From: Mactra quadrangularis
Taxonomy: Eukaryota; Mollusca; Bivalvia; Venerida; Mactridae
Direction: 5' to 3'
DNA: 64,000 bases
Assembly (NCBI GenBank): GCA_025267735.1
Contig: CM046301.1
Coordinates: 12,894,190 to 12,958,189, forward strand
The notes below the pieces were generated by a model that saw only the letters and a program-made list of their open reading frames with translations, searched no databases and was not told the DNA's origin. Below are positions 22,937-33,879 of the stretch, in pieces. Numbering within the stretch: the first letter of the stretch is position 1; the number at the start of each line of letters is the position of its first letter. Position numbers and translations under genes: made by a program.

Positions 22937-23728
22937 GTGACAACTTAAAATGTGTAATTTCATTTAGTCTATATATAAGTTCCTATAGTCTAACATCAAT
23001 ATATTTGTAAACCTTGAAAATTTGAAACACAATTTAACACCTTTCCTTGATTACATCACGTTAATCATTTGGCATGCCATTGGATTAGATCTATAAATTA
23101 TAAAACAACACTCTGATGTAAAATTATTAATGAAAATGTTTAATGAAAGTGAGTTATTATCTTACTTTTATATGAAAAAAGTAAAATGGTAATAATCCGT
23201 ACAAAGTAATTAGTAATATAATTTAAAATGATGACATCGTAAAAATATTAAAAATACAATGTTCAATTAGAGACAAATTTTCTGAAAAAATCTGTGGTCG
23301 AGAACACAATTATACATTAGTGAGTTATACCTAATTTAAGTGTGTACCTTACATTGCCTGTGTCCATTATTGGACACTATACTTATTGTTTGTACTAATT
23401 CTTTTGTGTAAAGTTGTATTTTGGACATGTTGGAAATTATGAATTTAGTTTACAGAGATATTTCATTATACTGAATTCAGACTATGTATACATTAATTTA
23501 TATTTTTAACTCTTAGTGCATCTGTACGGGGGTTTACACCATCTGATTGGAAGATTGTATTGTAACTGTTTTTACTTTTGATATATTTTTCTATTGAACT
23601 TACTTATCTATTTCATTAGGATCAAAATGAAAACTGAAAAATTCTGAAAATTATTTGTAAATTTCAATTATTGCAACCACACCTATTTTAAAGCCATGAA
23701 GGACATTCGTAAATAACATAGTCCTTAA

Positions 23729-24625
23729 ATCTAATTTCGAAAAAACATTATAATTTTCATTCTAAGAACGAAGATGAGTAAAGCACTCTTTATACGATTG
23801 ACGATTTACCCGATTCTATCAAGCATGCCAAAGACACTGCTGCTGGTCCAGATAAAATTTGGTATAATTTTTTTAAACACCTCCCACTAGTATTTCAACA
23901 TTTATTGCTTGATCTTTCTAATGCTATATGGATATCTGGTAAAATTCCAGATTCCTGAAAGGAAGCTTTTATTATACCAATACCGAAACCGGGTAAAGAC
24001 AATACTGACCCCCTTAATTATTGACCAATATATCGTACTAGTTGTATCTGCAAAGCCTTTGAACGTTTGGTCAAAAAACTTAAATCTGGTATTTATCATT
24101 AAACGGTATAACAACTAATATTCAATCCGGTTTTCGAAAACAGCGAAGTACGAATGATAATTTAGTTCGTCTCGAAACCATTATAAGGGAGGATTTTGTC
24201 AATAAACAACACATAGTTTCCACTGTCTTCGATCTTGAGAAAGCTTACGATACAACATGGAAATATGGTATTCTCAAAGATGTAAAAGATGCCGGTCTAA
24301 GATGCCAATGTTCATTTTTAGTTTTCTGTCTGACAGAAATTTTAAAGTTATAGTAGGATCAACATTATCAGAGAGCAACGTACAAGAACACGGCGTGCCA
24401 CAAGGCAGTTTTTTTATCTATTACACTTTTGGGCCTAAAGTTAATATTATAGTTAAGGTAATAAATCCTGGTACAGATTTATCATTATATGTTGATGATG
24501 TTTTAATCTGTTATAGATCTAAAATATTCGAAGCATCGAACGTCAATTACAACTGAACTTGCATAAAATTCCAAAGTGGGCAAATAAATGGTTTTAAATT
24601 TTCAAAGTAAAAAGCACAATGTGTA
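23729..24625 (+). pseudogene. LINE reverse transcriptase core
   Basis: Reads DSIKHAKDTAAGPDKIWY, IPIPKPGKD, AFERLV, QSGFRKQRSTNDNL, FDLEKAYDTTW, QEHGVPQGS and LSLYVDDVLICYRS, that is RT blocks in the normal order. Both aspartates of YVDD (24488-24499) remain, but stops replace a tryptophan and an arginine, and there are frameshifts. Confidence 0.9.
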
Positions 24626-24745
24626 TAGTTCTGTCAAAGCATGAATAATTTCACGGTGACTTCGTGCTCTTTGTGATGTTGAGATAGTACGTAATCATCC
24701 ACCGTGAACATATTCAAACTTTGACAGTTGAGAAAAAATGGACTA
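24626..24745. mobile_element. TA-flanked MITE, mariner-like, copy 2 (120 bp)
   Basis: Left TAGTTCTGTCAAAGCATGAA, inverted right TAGTCCATTTTTTCTCAACT then GTCAAAG. The left arm lacks ~13 bp. TA duplicated at 24624 and 24746. Removal rejoins LINE CI with HSCRLRKHHNDPEL. Confidence 0.85.
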
Positions 24746-26024
24746 TACATTCTTGTCGATTAAGAAAACATCATAATGATCCCGAACTTTACATTTCTGG
24801 CACTAAAATCCCTGTATCTTTTATACCACACTTAAAGTCGCTAAAAACTAAATGTATTGAAGCTTTGAATCTACTTAAAATACTTTAACATACTGATTGG
24901 GGATCTGATACCCAGACATTACTTAAATTATACAGAAGTCTTGTTCGTTCAAAACTAGATTATCGGTCTAAATCGTAAATCGTACTTGCAAATGTTTGAA
25001 ACAATACATAACCAGAGCTTACGTATAGCCCCTTGGTGCCTTTAAAACTTCACCCGTTGAAAGTCTATATGCTAAAGCGAACGAGCCATCACTAAAATTA
25101 CGTCGGAAAAAGCTTCCATTACGATACACAACTCGAATATCTTCTAACAAAAGAAACCTGGCGCAAAAAAGTTGTTTTCAAACCACATTACATCAATAAA
25201 TTCGACAACAAACCGGACGAAATTAGACCATTTGGCATGCGCGTTAAAAACGACATGGAAATGTTTAATATTAACACTACGTCCGTGCTGCAAAACTTAG
25301 ATGAAAATGTCCCTCCGTGGACCTACAACATACCAGATGTTAACATCGACTTATCAACTTTTCGTTAATCTGTTTCCAATCTGATTATAAAAAACCCGAT
25401 CTAAAATTTTCCACTCGCCTACTCGCTAATTTAGATCTGACCATATTCAATTAAAGGTCACGTTCAGGTGACCCTTTCACATCATAATATTTATGACGAA
25501 ATTGTTTTGATTAGTAACTTGTTTACATCGTCTACATCATGCAATTTGAATTGAGCCGTCCAATCGCAGTCTGCTAAATTAGCTGCTAAATTAGCTCGTA
25601 AACCTTGGTATAAAAATAAAAGTTACAAAATTAAAATGTTATAAATAGTGTTTTGTATAGATGAAAACTACACATTGATTGGCCGACATATAGGTCATAT
25701 CGACCTGACTCTCTATTGAGATCTTAGAGATCCTGTACGACAGCACTCTTCAGGATATCTGTTTACGGAGATTGATCTTTTACTAGCACAGAAGCATTTA
25801 AATCTGAATTTATAAACGTCTTGGTCAAATACAAAGATTGTTCACATTTATTTACTGACGATTCCAAAGATGGAAACAAAGTAAGTTGCGCTGCATACGG
25901 AAATTCTTTTGTTACGAGAATGCGTCTGTCTGACAAGGCACCTATATTTCCTGCCGAATTTAAAGCAATATACGTATCTAGCTGCAACGTATATTTCAAG
26001 TAATATTAATTATGTAACGTTAAA
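24746..26024 (+). pseudogene. LINE post-RT region and start of RNase H
   Basis: HSCRLRKHHNDPELYISGTK, then LLKLYRSLVRSKLDY, then LGAFKTSPVESLYAKANEP-like residues, then LFTDDSKDGNKVSCAAYGN and IFPAEFKAIYV. The last two blocks are the RNase H first aspartate and glutamate regions. Frame is broken several times. Confidence 0.85.
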
Positions 26025-26882
26025 GGTCATGACTGTATTCTAGCGTCTCCATGTAAGGTTACCTCCCTTGTAAGCAAGGCAGTATTTGTAAACGGGTAAC
26101 GGTAGACGCTCATTCAAAGACAGCGTAGGCGCTTACAAGTGTACTATTTGTGCAATAGTTCCAAAGAGCATCAAATGTATTGAGGACCAATCAGATTTCA
26201 GTTCCGGTATGCGTGGGCATCAGGTGGGTATAAAAAGCGTAAATCGACAGAGAAAATTGGAGTCTGACTGAAGACTCCGCATGGTTCACATCGTTCTCCT
26301 TGTAATTATCAGGGCTTTGCAGTTCGACTAGAGTAACGAAATCTATGGATCCGCGTTCTCAAAGAAAGCCAAAGGCATCGTGAGAGGGTCATAGATAGTC
26401 TAACTATACAGTACCGGGTCGTGGTGTTGCAAGGAAGAGGTTGGAACCTCGTGGTTTGGTTAGTTCGGGTTGAAACCACAGGTTAGTTATAGAGAATGGT
26501 GTGTTGTGGGATTTTGTGGTTGGAACTCCTTGTGGTTTCAACGAATCTTGTGCTGAGGCTCGAACTTGTTTGTAGAGTTTAAGTATGTGTTGCTTTGGGT
26601 TATTGGTAGTTCATTTGACGTATTAGTTGAGTTGCTGGTTGGAACTGCTGGTGGTTTCAGCACTCCGTGTTGAAACCAGAGCCTTGTATGATAGTTTTTA
26701 AGTGTTTCTTTTGTTACCGCTCGGATCACTTGTATATATTGCTTGTTAGTTGATTACAGTCTATATGTTTGGTTTAAGTTGTTGTTTCTAATCACTAGTC
26801 AAAGTAGACCCCAAGGAAAATAATTATACATTGTATGCAGCATTGTATTTGTGTTGAATAGTTTTCAACAACCACTCGGTGC
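26025..26882 (+). mobile_element. Unclassified 858-bp insertion carrying a core promoter
   Basis: Flanked by ACGTTAAA at 26017-26024 and 26883-26890. Removing it makes LINE codons run NYVTLK into the RNase H block with DSLSVL. No clear terminal inverted repeat (GGTCATGACTG versus GCACCGAGTGG). Contains CCAAT, TATAAAAA and a hairpin, then repeated GGTTGGAAC/GGTTTCAAC motifs (26440-26680). It could be a promoter-bearing solo terminal repeat or a hAT-type non-autonomous element; 8 bp is long for an LTR element. Confidence 0.7.
26187..26278 (+). promoter_or_regulatory. CCAAT and TATA boxes plus start-proximal hairpin
   Basis: CCAAT at 26187-26191, TATAAAAA at 26229-26236, and 23 bp further the perfect stem GGAGTCT/AGACTCC (26259-26278, loop GACTGA), which would lie near the 5' end of the transcript. 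Confidence 0.5.
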
Positions 26883-26943
26883 ACGTTAAAATAACAAGTT
26901 TATTATTTTTCAGATTCTCTATCTGTATTACTGGCGATAAAAT
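26883..26943 (+). pseudogene. LINE RNase H middle part
   Basis: Short piece between two insertions. Reads YYFSDSLSVLLAIK, the RNase H block carrying the second active-site aspartate. Confidence 0.85.
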
Positions 26944-27250
26944 TCGCATCCCGGGGTCGATAGCGCAGTTGGTAGCGCGTCGGGATTTAAAATCTCGTGT
27001 CCCGAAGGGGGTACATGTTCGAATCCCACCCGAGCAGGTTATACCTTTCAATGAAAATTTGACAATAATTTGACAATAATGTCAATTTTCCTCCACAGAT
27101 TAGATAATATGAAGAAGTACCCGGCCTTGTGGAAGAGTAGGTGAGTACTGGTTATTGAGAAGGGTCCAGGGAAGCTATGTTAGGTGCGCTGGACGCCGTA
27201 AATGAAAACAACTTGTGTTGGCACGGCGTTAAACCCAATAAGAAATAAAA
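26944..27250 (+). mobile_element. SINE family A, copy 2
   Basis: Head tcgatagcgcagttggtagc and ttcgaatcccacccg, with a TAA anticodon loop and long variable arm pointing to tRNA-Leu. Body gttatacct…caatgaaaattt, taggtgcgctggacgccgta, tail GGCGTTAAACCCAATAAGAA. Flanked by ATAAAAT at 26937-26943 and 27251-27257, inside LINE RNase H. Confidence 0.92.
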
Positions 27251-27935
27251 ATAAAATATCGTAGTTCAGACAATTTATTTATTAAATATATCGAATTAAA
27301 ATTACAAGATATTCTAAAATATAAAATAGTACACCTTTGCTGTAGTCAATTCGGAATACATGGAAATGAAAAAGTAGACAGACATTTTAGCTAAAAAATC
27401 TTTCAACCTTCAACCAGTAGATATAAAATTACCAAGCAGTGACTTCAAGTGTTCGATCAATACGTTAATTAAGTCAAAATGGCGAAGAACTTGGAATAAT
27501 GCTATATCTAATAAGTTACATGACATAAAGCCAACCCTTGATTCATATTCGCTAATCGACGAGATCAAAAAGTGATTACGCGTTGTAGAATTGGTCATAC
27601 CAGATTTACACATTCATACATTCTCAAAAGAGAGTAAGCACCTATATGTATACCATGTGATGAGCATTTCAATGTAAAACACGTTCACCTTGAATCTCAG
27701 GATCTTAAGTATATCCGTGACAAACATTTTAAGGTTAACTCACTTAGATAATTTTTTCAGTCGGTACCATCATAATTATGCAATACTAAACTATCTGAAG
27801 GAAATAAATATTTATCATGAAATATAGGATTTCAAGAATTAGGTTACATTAATAATATCATCAATTGTTTTCGATGTTATATAACCTTACTGTGCTAGTG
27901 CGCCGTAAAACCAAAAAAAAAAAAAAAAAAAAAAA
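27251..27935 (+). pseudogene. LINE RNase H end, C-terminal tail and poly(A)
   Basis: SSDNLFIKYIELKLQDILKY, then GIHGNEKVDRHF, DFKCSINTLIKSKW and a C-terminal block with IPCDEHF. Ends gtgctagtgcgccgtaaaac followed by 23 A. The gcgccgtaaaacc end recurs at 43432-43470. Confidence 0.85.
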
Positions 27936-28334
27936 CTCTAGTTGTCAAAATACACTAAACAAAACTTATAAGTATCCATGTACGTATATTTGGGCTCGTA
28001 TCTAAGTAAATGCCACTCTGATTTAAGTCAATTTTTAGCAAATATAGTTTCAGGACGGATTCTTATTTTTATGTTATTTCATTACATAAAACGAAAGATT
28101 TAACAGGTAATTAACAAGTAAAAACATCACAGGGTTTGAAAATGTCAAAGTAACAAAATGACGATTGCGATTTTCGTGACTTATTCATATATGGCGAAGT
28201 TTAAAAAGCGCTTGTATCTTGTTGATTAAAATCAATACCAGAGAAGGCATTACATAAATCATTGTTATAACGTTCAATAACATTTTTTAACTTCTTTATA
28301 AACCTACGCTACAGCGTTAAACCCAACAAAAACA
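27936..28334. other. Non-coding with a SINE-tail fragment
   Basis: Bases 28300-28338 (cctacgctacagcgttaaac, then ccaacaaaaacaaaag) are the 3' tail of the SINE families above without a visible head. Confidence 0.5.
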
Positions 28335-28740
28335 AAAGAAATTTTATGAACAGTTAAGTGGTTTCATAGGTAAAACAACATTTTTTAATTGAAAACCCAT
28401 TATATTATGGATATTACTGAGTCCACAGTTAAAATTGAAAGGTGTTGCAACATTAGATTTCTTGTTAGTTAATGCTACATCAAGTAAAGATTTGTTGGAT
28501 GTTTGAGGAAACTTTTTGATTTATCTATCACATTTGATTTTCCAAAATTTGTTCCCCAGGCTATTGATGTTTAAACTAGCACATAAAAATCGAGTTGGAT
28601 GTTTCATGCGAACTTTTAGTCATTCATCAGAAATACTACAATTTTCTTGGTCAGATGTAAGAGACTTGTCATGTATTGAACCGAAAGTAGAATTAAAGAA
28701 AGAATCTGAAAAGTGCCAATTAGTGTACACTTAGTTCAAA
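28335..28740 (-). pseudogene. LINE endonuclease fragment
   Basis: The minus strand reads SLNINSLGNKFWKIK (start of an APE endonuclease) and, after an internal deletion, LLDVALTNKKSNVATPFNFN then GLSNIHNIMGFQL (the D-x-H region in degenerate form). Frameshifted and truncated on both sides. Confidence 0.65.
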
Positions 28741-29124
28741 GCCATGGTTCATCAGATTCACTCAATACTGTGTACTCGTGTGCTGTAACGCTAGCGTATT
28801 TGATATGTGCCCATAAAAAAGAGGTCTCATAATATATAGATATGTGGTTTCTTGCCACTGGTATAGCACAAACTCCATAATGGGTTTTTCACTGGATCAA
28901 TGTTTACTGCAATATCGCCTGTAAATATATGTAAATAAAAACGTATACAGTATCAAAGATGAATTGGTTGACTCAATACTGTACGTGAGTACCATATATG
29001 ATAATAGATAATAATGTGTACGTCAATATTTAATTCAGAACAGAGTCAGTGCTAACAGAAATTGTCCACTTTTTCCGACGTAGATGTACTCTAATAAGTG
29101 TCTACAGCAATCATAAAGGGCATA
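28741..29124. other. Non-coding stretch
   Basis: Nothing recognisable. Confidence 0.5.
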
Positions 29125-29423
29125 TAAGCCACCCGGCTGGCTCAGTTGGTAGCACACAAGTCTTCTGATCGAGGGGCGTTGGTTCGATTCCCGGACGGGG
29201 CAAACTTTCGTGGAGCTTGGTCATGAAATTATTTCTACGGCCATTCATCTTTCTACCAATGATTTTTAATTTTGTATGGCAGTTGTCAGTCACTGACGAA
29301 AGTATGCGCTTAGTAGTTGGTTAATAGCTAACTTTCCCGGAGGAGTGAGTAGGTTGACTGACCACCGTTTTATGACCTATACAATGTGTTAATACGGCGT
29401 TAAACACAATAAAAACAAACAAA
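29125..29423 (+). mobile_element. SINE family B, copy 2
   Basis: Head gctggctcagttggtagcac and ttggttcgattcccgg, body aaactttcgtggagcttggt, tail ACGGCGTTAAACACAATAAA. The target duplication CAATCATAAAGGGCATA (29108-29124) recurs with a 3-bp change at 29424-29443. Confidence 0.9.
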
Positions 29424-29443
29424 CAATCATTAATAAGGGCATA

Positions 29444-30258
29444 GAATAAGATTCAAGGGTATTACAGAAAGTCCATATCTTCTCTCAAGTTACATTTTCA
29501 TACTTATTCCATTCGATAACAAACCCATTTAGAGGCCAGGTATTAAAATGACTGAAATATATGGTGATAGAAAATATTTTTCAGGCTACACAAGTCATGT
29601 TCATATATATATATGTAGTAAATGATTAGTGACAAATGATATGAGAAATGATTTTTATGGAGTATATGTACGTTTAAAACTTTAAAATGATGATTAAATT
29701 ACATTTTGTATGTAAAGCTAAGCTCTTATTGCATGAAAAATAATTGCCTCCTCATCAAATAAAAATCATGTTATTTCATGGTGAAAAAAACAACAGATCA
29801 CAATCTTAATCTTAATCTTAATATTATATTAAAGCCCCATTACTAAATTGAACGCTGATAATTGTAAAGTTACACGTTTTGCTTAAGACTTTTGCAAACA
29901 TTAAATAAATATATGAAACACATCTCAGGCACAAAATTCTTAAGTACTTTCTCCAGACTTTTTACTAATACTATGTTGAAATTCGCAATTAAAACCGAAA
30001 GTATAGACTCTACGGAAAATCACGGAACACAAAGAACGAGATCAGAATATCCCGTGGTGGTTAAAATAACTACAACTTCAAATCAAAAGTAAACAAATTT
30101 AAAGTTTCTGCTTCAATAAATACACGTTTTGTTTAGTGAATTTCATGCGAAAACTAATTAAACCTCACGAACCAATGTAAAAAGTTTTATGAAGTTATAC
30201 AATAGCATATACTGACGAGAAAAAGAAGCGCATAAATTTTGTCTTTAGATATACAGTG
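29444..30258. other. Non-coding stretch
   Basis: No supported feature; one short ATATAT run near 29605 and an AATCTTAATCTTAATCTTAA run near 29802. Confidence 0.5.
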
Positions 30259-30609
30259 TAGGGTTGGGCCAATCTGACTTTTTTTCTAAATAGTATTTTT
30301 TCTATTGCCATTTAGTGCATTAAGAATAAATTCGGTAAAAAATTCAAAAATATTTTTTTATTTCGGTTGGAACAGTCCATTTTTTCAAAATGGCCGACAA
30401 AAAATGATAAAAAATGATATATATCATCATAATAGTAAATTCTTACAACAAATGGTAGATTTATGTGCATTTATTGATTTATAAATACAAAAGGCATATT
30501 TGAAACATATTTTAGCTCTTTATTTATAGTTCAGAGGTGTCATTTAAGCAAAATATCAGCCAAAATACTAGAAAAATCGTCATTTTTTACTGAAAACTAA
30601 TAGTAGAAA

Positions 30610-30877
30610 ATTTTGCTGATTATTTCTTAGATAAAATTTCAAAATTTAGAGAACCCCTGTTGCAGTTTCCAACTTACTCGCCCCAACAGAAGGATGTACC
30701 TAGTCTTGACTATTTTAAGGATTTTACAATTGTAGAAGATGTCATAGATCTTATATGTGATTTAAATACCAAATCATCAGAGCTAGACATATTGCCAACG
30801 AAAGTGCTAAAATGTTATCTACAAGAATTATTACCTCTAATTACTCATTTAATAGATATCCCATTGAAACATGGTGT
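30610..30877 (+). pseudogene. LINE fragment in left arm
   Basis: Reads FADYFLDKI, then DVPSLDYFKDFTIVEDVIDL and ELDILPTKVLKCYLQELLP, the region just before RT in CR1-like elements. It is the inverted counterpart of 32624-32895, with fewer disruptions. Confidence 0.75.
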
Positions 30878-31319
30878 AAAATACCTTCACCATAAATATA
30901 TACAATTTCACAAAAAAAAATCATCACACATGATGTTATATAGTGTGTTTGTGTATGTTTTTATTGAGTTGTATTATATTTCAAGTTTATTGGACCTACA
31001 TTATTCACAGTTCATGATTTCACTTAATTTTTACATTTGTTTTTATTTATGTGATTATGAAAGTTGGTGTCCTGAACAGTCTAACATGATGCTACTGTTA
31101 ACCAGACTAGTCCTGAACAGTGTAACATAAAGCCACTGTTAACCGGACATTTCCCTATGGGTGTCAAAACATCAGCATTAAAGAGCTCTTAATACATCCC
31201 CAAAGGTGTCTATCCATCTCCTTTAAAGGGATCCCTTATTTTAAGAAGTTGTGCTTAAACACATCCAAAGTAGGTGATAATTTGACATGATCTGGTAGCT
31301 TATTCCCACTGTACTAAAA

Positions 31320-32895
31320 CTTCTGTCAAATGTTATTTTTCTTATTTAGTGGTACCACAAAATTCAGGGCTTTGGATTTTGCAGAATTTAGACCAGATCT
31401 GCTTTGTACAGGCTTTTGGAGAATTTCAATCAGATATGCAGGTGCAATTCCAGTTGTACATAAAAAGTACATATTTAAAAGTTGATTCTTGCTTTGACTG
31501 GTACATTGTAGCCAGTGCAATGAGTACAGAGCATCTTTTGAATTGTCTGACGTTTTTAACCTTAATACTAGTTTGGCACTTGTAAGTTTTAAATTCACTG
31601 AAATTTCATTCACGCACACATCACATTTTGAGATACTATACAAGATCAGATTACAGTAATCGATGTGGGACATAACCAAATATAGAACTAGTGTTTCTGT
31701 TGCATCTTTCCAAATATTTTATTATACTTATGATACGTAAATAATTTAACATGGCAGTTTTACTTTTTGTTTTGACGTGATCTTTAACGTTTAATGTTTC
31801 ACCCAGAAAGGCCCCTAAATAGCGAATAGTCTTCACAGATTTTATAGTTTCACCAGCAATAATGATTGACTGGGTTAAACATTTATTCAGCTGTGCTTTG
31901 CTTCCAAACATGATAAACTCAGTCTGTTGCTCAATTTTATTTTATTTTCATTCATCCATGAATTCATCGTTACGGCACACTCTTCAAGATCAGAAATGGC
32001 ATTTGCTTCTTCATTCTGATTGTTAGAACAGAATATTTTATTGGCAGTGTGGTCATCTGCAAAACCATGCACTGAAATAAGAGATGGAATGAGATCAAAT
32101 AAGGTTCCTGTATGGGTAAGGTAAAGCCACGGACCCAGACAACTGCCTTGTAGAACACTGCAACCTAATGGACGTACAGTTGATAAATGGGTAATGACAT
32201 TGACTCAAAATGCACGTGGACGAAGACATGAGTCAATCCAGTGAAGTGTACTATTCCGTATCTCATATTGATTGTTAAGTAATAAACCAATAAAATGTCA
32301 TGATTAACAGTGTCAAATGCAGCACTCAGATCAATGTTATTAATGCTGTAACTTCTAGTTTCTGTATACCACCCAGTAGGTAATTAACTCATCTAAGACG
32401 GCATGACTCGCATTCATGAGTGAAAAGGTCTACATGCAGACTGATTTTTTGGTAGAAGATTATTTTCATCAACATGAGAATTCAACCTTTTTAAAGTGGC
32501 CTTTTCAATAACCTTAGATGAAAAAAGGACATTGCTAACTGGCCTATAGTTAGTATATCCCGATCCAGACCCACCATCTTGAGAAGAGGCTTACCAATTG
32601 CCTCTTTCCACTTGTATGGGAATACACCATGTTTCAATGATATATTTATTTAATGAGTAATTAGAGGTAATATTTCTTGTAGATAACATTTTAGCACTTT
32701 CGTTGGCAATATGTCTAGCTCAGATGATTTGGCATTTAAATCACATATAAGATCTCTGACCTCTTTTATTCACTATCGTAAAATCCTTAAAATGGTCAAG
32801 ACTAGGTACATCCTTCTGTTGGGGTGAGTAAGTTGAAAACTGCAGCAAGGATTCTCTATTTTTTAAAATTTTATTTAAGAAATAATCAGCAAAAT
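31320..32895 (-). pseudogene. CR1-like LINE: pre-RT to C-terminus
   Basis: On the minus strand: ENFADYFL, ILPTKVLKCYLQE, PYKWKEAIGKPLLK, an SCLGP-type block, VHGFADDHTANK (FADD intact, near 32045-32075), MNSWMNENKIKLSN, QTEFIMFGSKAQLN, IRYLGAFLGETLNVKDHVK, SHIDYCNLILYSISK and LHWL. This order and the C-terminal SRLDYCN-type motif are those of CR1/L2-like elements. Multiple frameshifts. 5' end lies at the junction with non-LINE arm sequence. Confidence 0.85.
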
Positions 32896-33259
32896 TTTCT
32901 GCTTCTTGTTTTCAGTGACAAAAAATGATGATTTTCTAGTATTTTGGCGAATATTTTGCTCAATGACACATGAACTAAAAATAAAGAGCTTAAATATGCT
33001 TTAAATATGCCCTTTGTATTTGTAAAAACAATAAATGCATATAAATCTACACTTTGTTGTAAGAATTTTACTTTTTTAATGACATATGTCATTTTTTACT
33101 CATTTTTGGCAGCCATTTTGAAAAATGGACTGTTCCAACCGAAATACTTATTTTGAATTCCTGATCTTACCATATTTAATCAATATGGACCTTTGGCAAT
33201 AGAAAAAATACTATTTACAATGATTTTTAAGAAAAAGTATATATTGGCCCACCCCTAAC

Positions 33260-33310
33260 TATATTAATGAAGAAATTATTAAGTATCAGCCATTTCTTTG
33301 TTGTCTATAA
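33260..33310 (-). pseudogene. Small LINE fragment at the arm boundary
   Basis: Matches 46588-46640 (shared gtatcagccatttctttgtt then gtctataata). On the minus strand it reads IIDNKEMADT, pre-RT sequence of the CR1-like family at 44841-52810. Confidence 0.7.
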
Positions 33311-33879
33311 TATGCATTGAAGCATCTCATTCTTCTTCTTGAGAACAAATGGAAAACCAGTAACACTTTTGTTAATTACAGATCCTTGGCCTACTTATTG
33401 TTGTTCTTGTTTCACTGCTTGTTCATCTTCAGTTAGTTCATGTGAACCCATCTTTTGTTATATATTTAAATTTAAATTGATTACCAGCATCACTTAGTAA
33501 ACATGTATTTACTTTGATGTGCACTGGCAGGAATTCTGTTCTTTTCTATGCGTGGGAAATGTTTTAAAATAGTTTACATCTGCGATGGTAATAATTTCAA
33601 TGTACCTATCAAGTAACTGGGAATCAAACAAAGGACTTGATAATAAAGTTCTTATAGTAATAGAGGATACTTTTTACGGATATAAGCAACTAAAAGCTAG
33701 GCTTTTGAGAAATACAACTAAACTTTAAATTGATAATGATAAAACAAAACATTTTACTGAAACACTTTAAAGAAATCAACATGACTCCATGTCTCGTAGG
33801 AAAACTCTTACAGTCTTGGTATTCCTATTGAAAAAGATTCATTTTTCTTCTAGTGCTAATATTTGCCTGAATATTGATG
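33311..33879. other. Non-coding stretch
   Basis: No feature supported beyond possible eroded LINE sequence toward the right. Confidence 0.4.

Larger units (their letters stand above)
20345..23724. mobile_element. TTAA-inserted DNA element, copy 1 (3380 bp)
   Basis: Flanked by TTAA (20341-20344 and 23725-23728). Termini GGACTATGT are inverted at both ends. Removing it rejoins LINE reading DEVKQVK to SNFEKTL. Homologous along most of its length to 47678-49980, but longer by a hAT-type MITE (21723-21969), an internal duplication of ~680 bp and ~160 bp near the right end. TTAA targeting is known for piggyBac, Kolobok and Sola3; the short GGACTATGT terminus does not decide. No transposase is seen, so probably non-autonomous. 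Confidence 0.9.
12956..27935 (+). pseudogene. Old RNase-H-bearing LINE, 5'-truncated, split by five nested insertions
   Basis: Coding pieces lie at 12956-13389, 19960-20340, 23729-24625, 24746-26024, 26883-26943 and 27251-27935, about 3.6 kb after removing insertions. In order they read: the end of an APE-type endonuclease (GSDHFPV), a linker with PWFNDEC, reverse transcriptase (AAGPDK, QSGFRKQRST, FDLEKAYDT, VPQG, YVDD), a post-RT region, RNase H (LFTDDSKDG, DSLSVLLAIK, GIHGNEKVD) and a 23-A tail at 27913-27935. Endonuclease plus RT plus RNase H suggests an I-superfamily element. Stops and frameshifts are frequent, so it is dead. The N-terminal endonuclease half and any ORF1 are absent. Confidence 0.85.
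30259..33259. repeat. 3-kb inverted repeat with ~620-bp arms
   Basis: Arms 30259-30877 and 32624-33259 are inverted copies (roughly 85 percent by eye), ending TAGGGTTGGGCCAAT and TTAGGGGTGGGCCAAT. Each arm joins the same ~350-bp non-coding outer piece to the same CR1-like LINE fragment at the same point. The join therefore predates the inversion-duplication. The spacer continues the LINE on the minus strand. Confidence 0.85.

Noticed and set aside
26944..27020. Functional tRNA-Leu gene
   Set aside because: The tRNA-like head is followed by a SINE body and tail with a target duplication, and a relative occurs at 18881.
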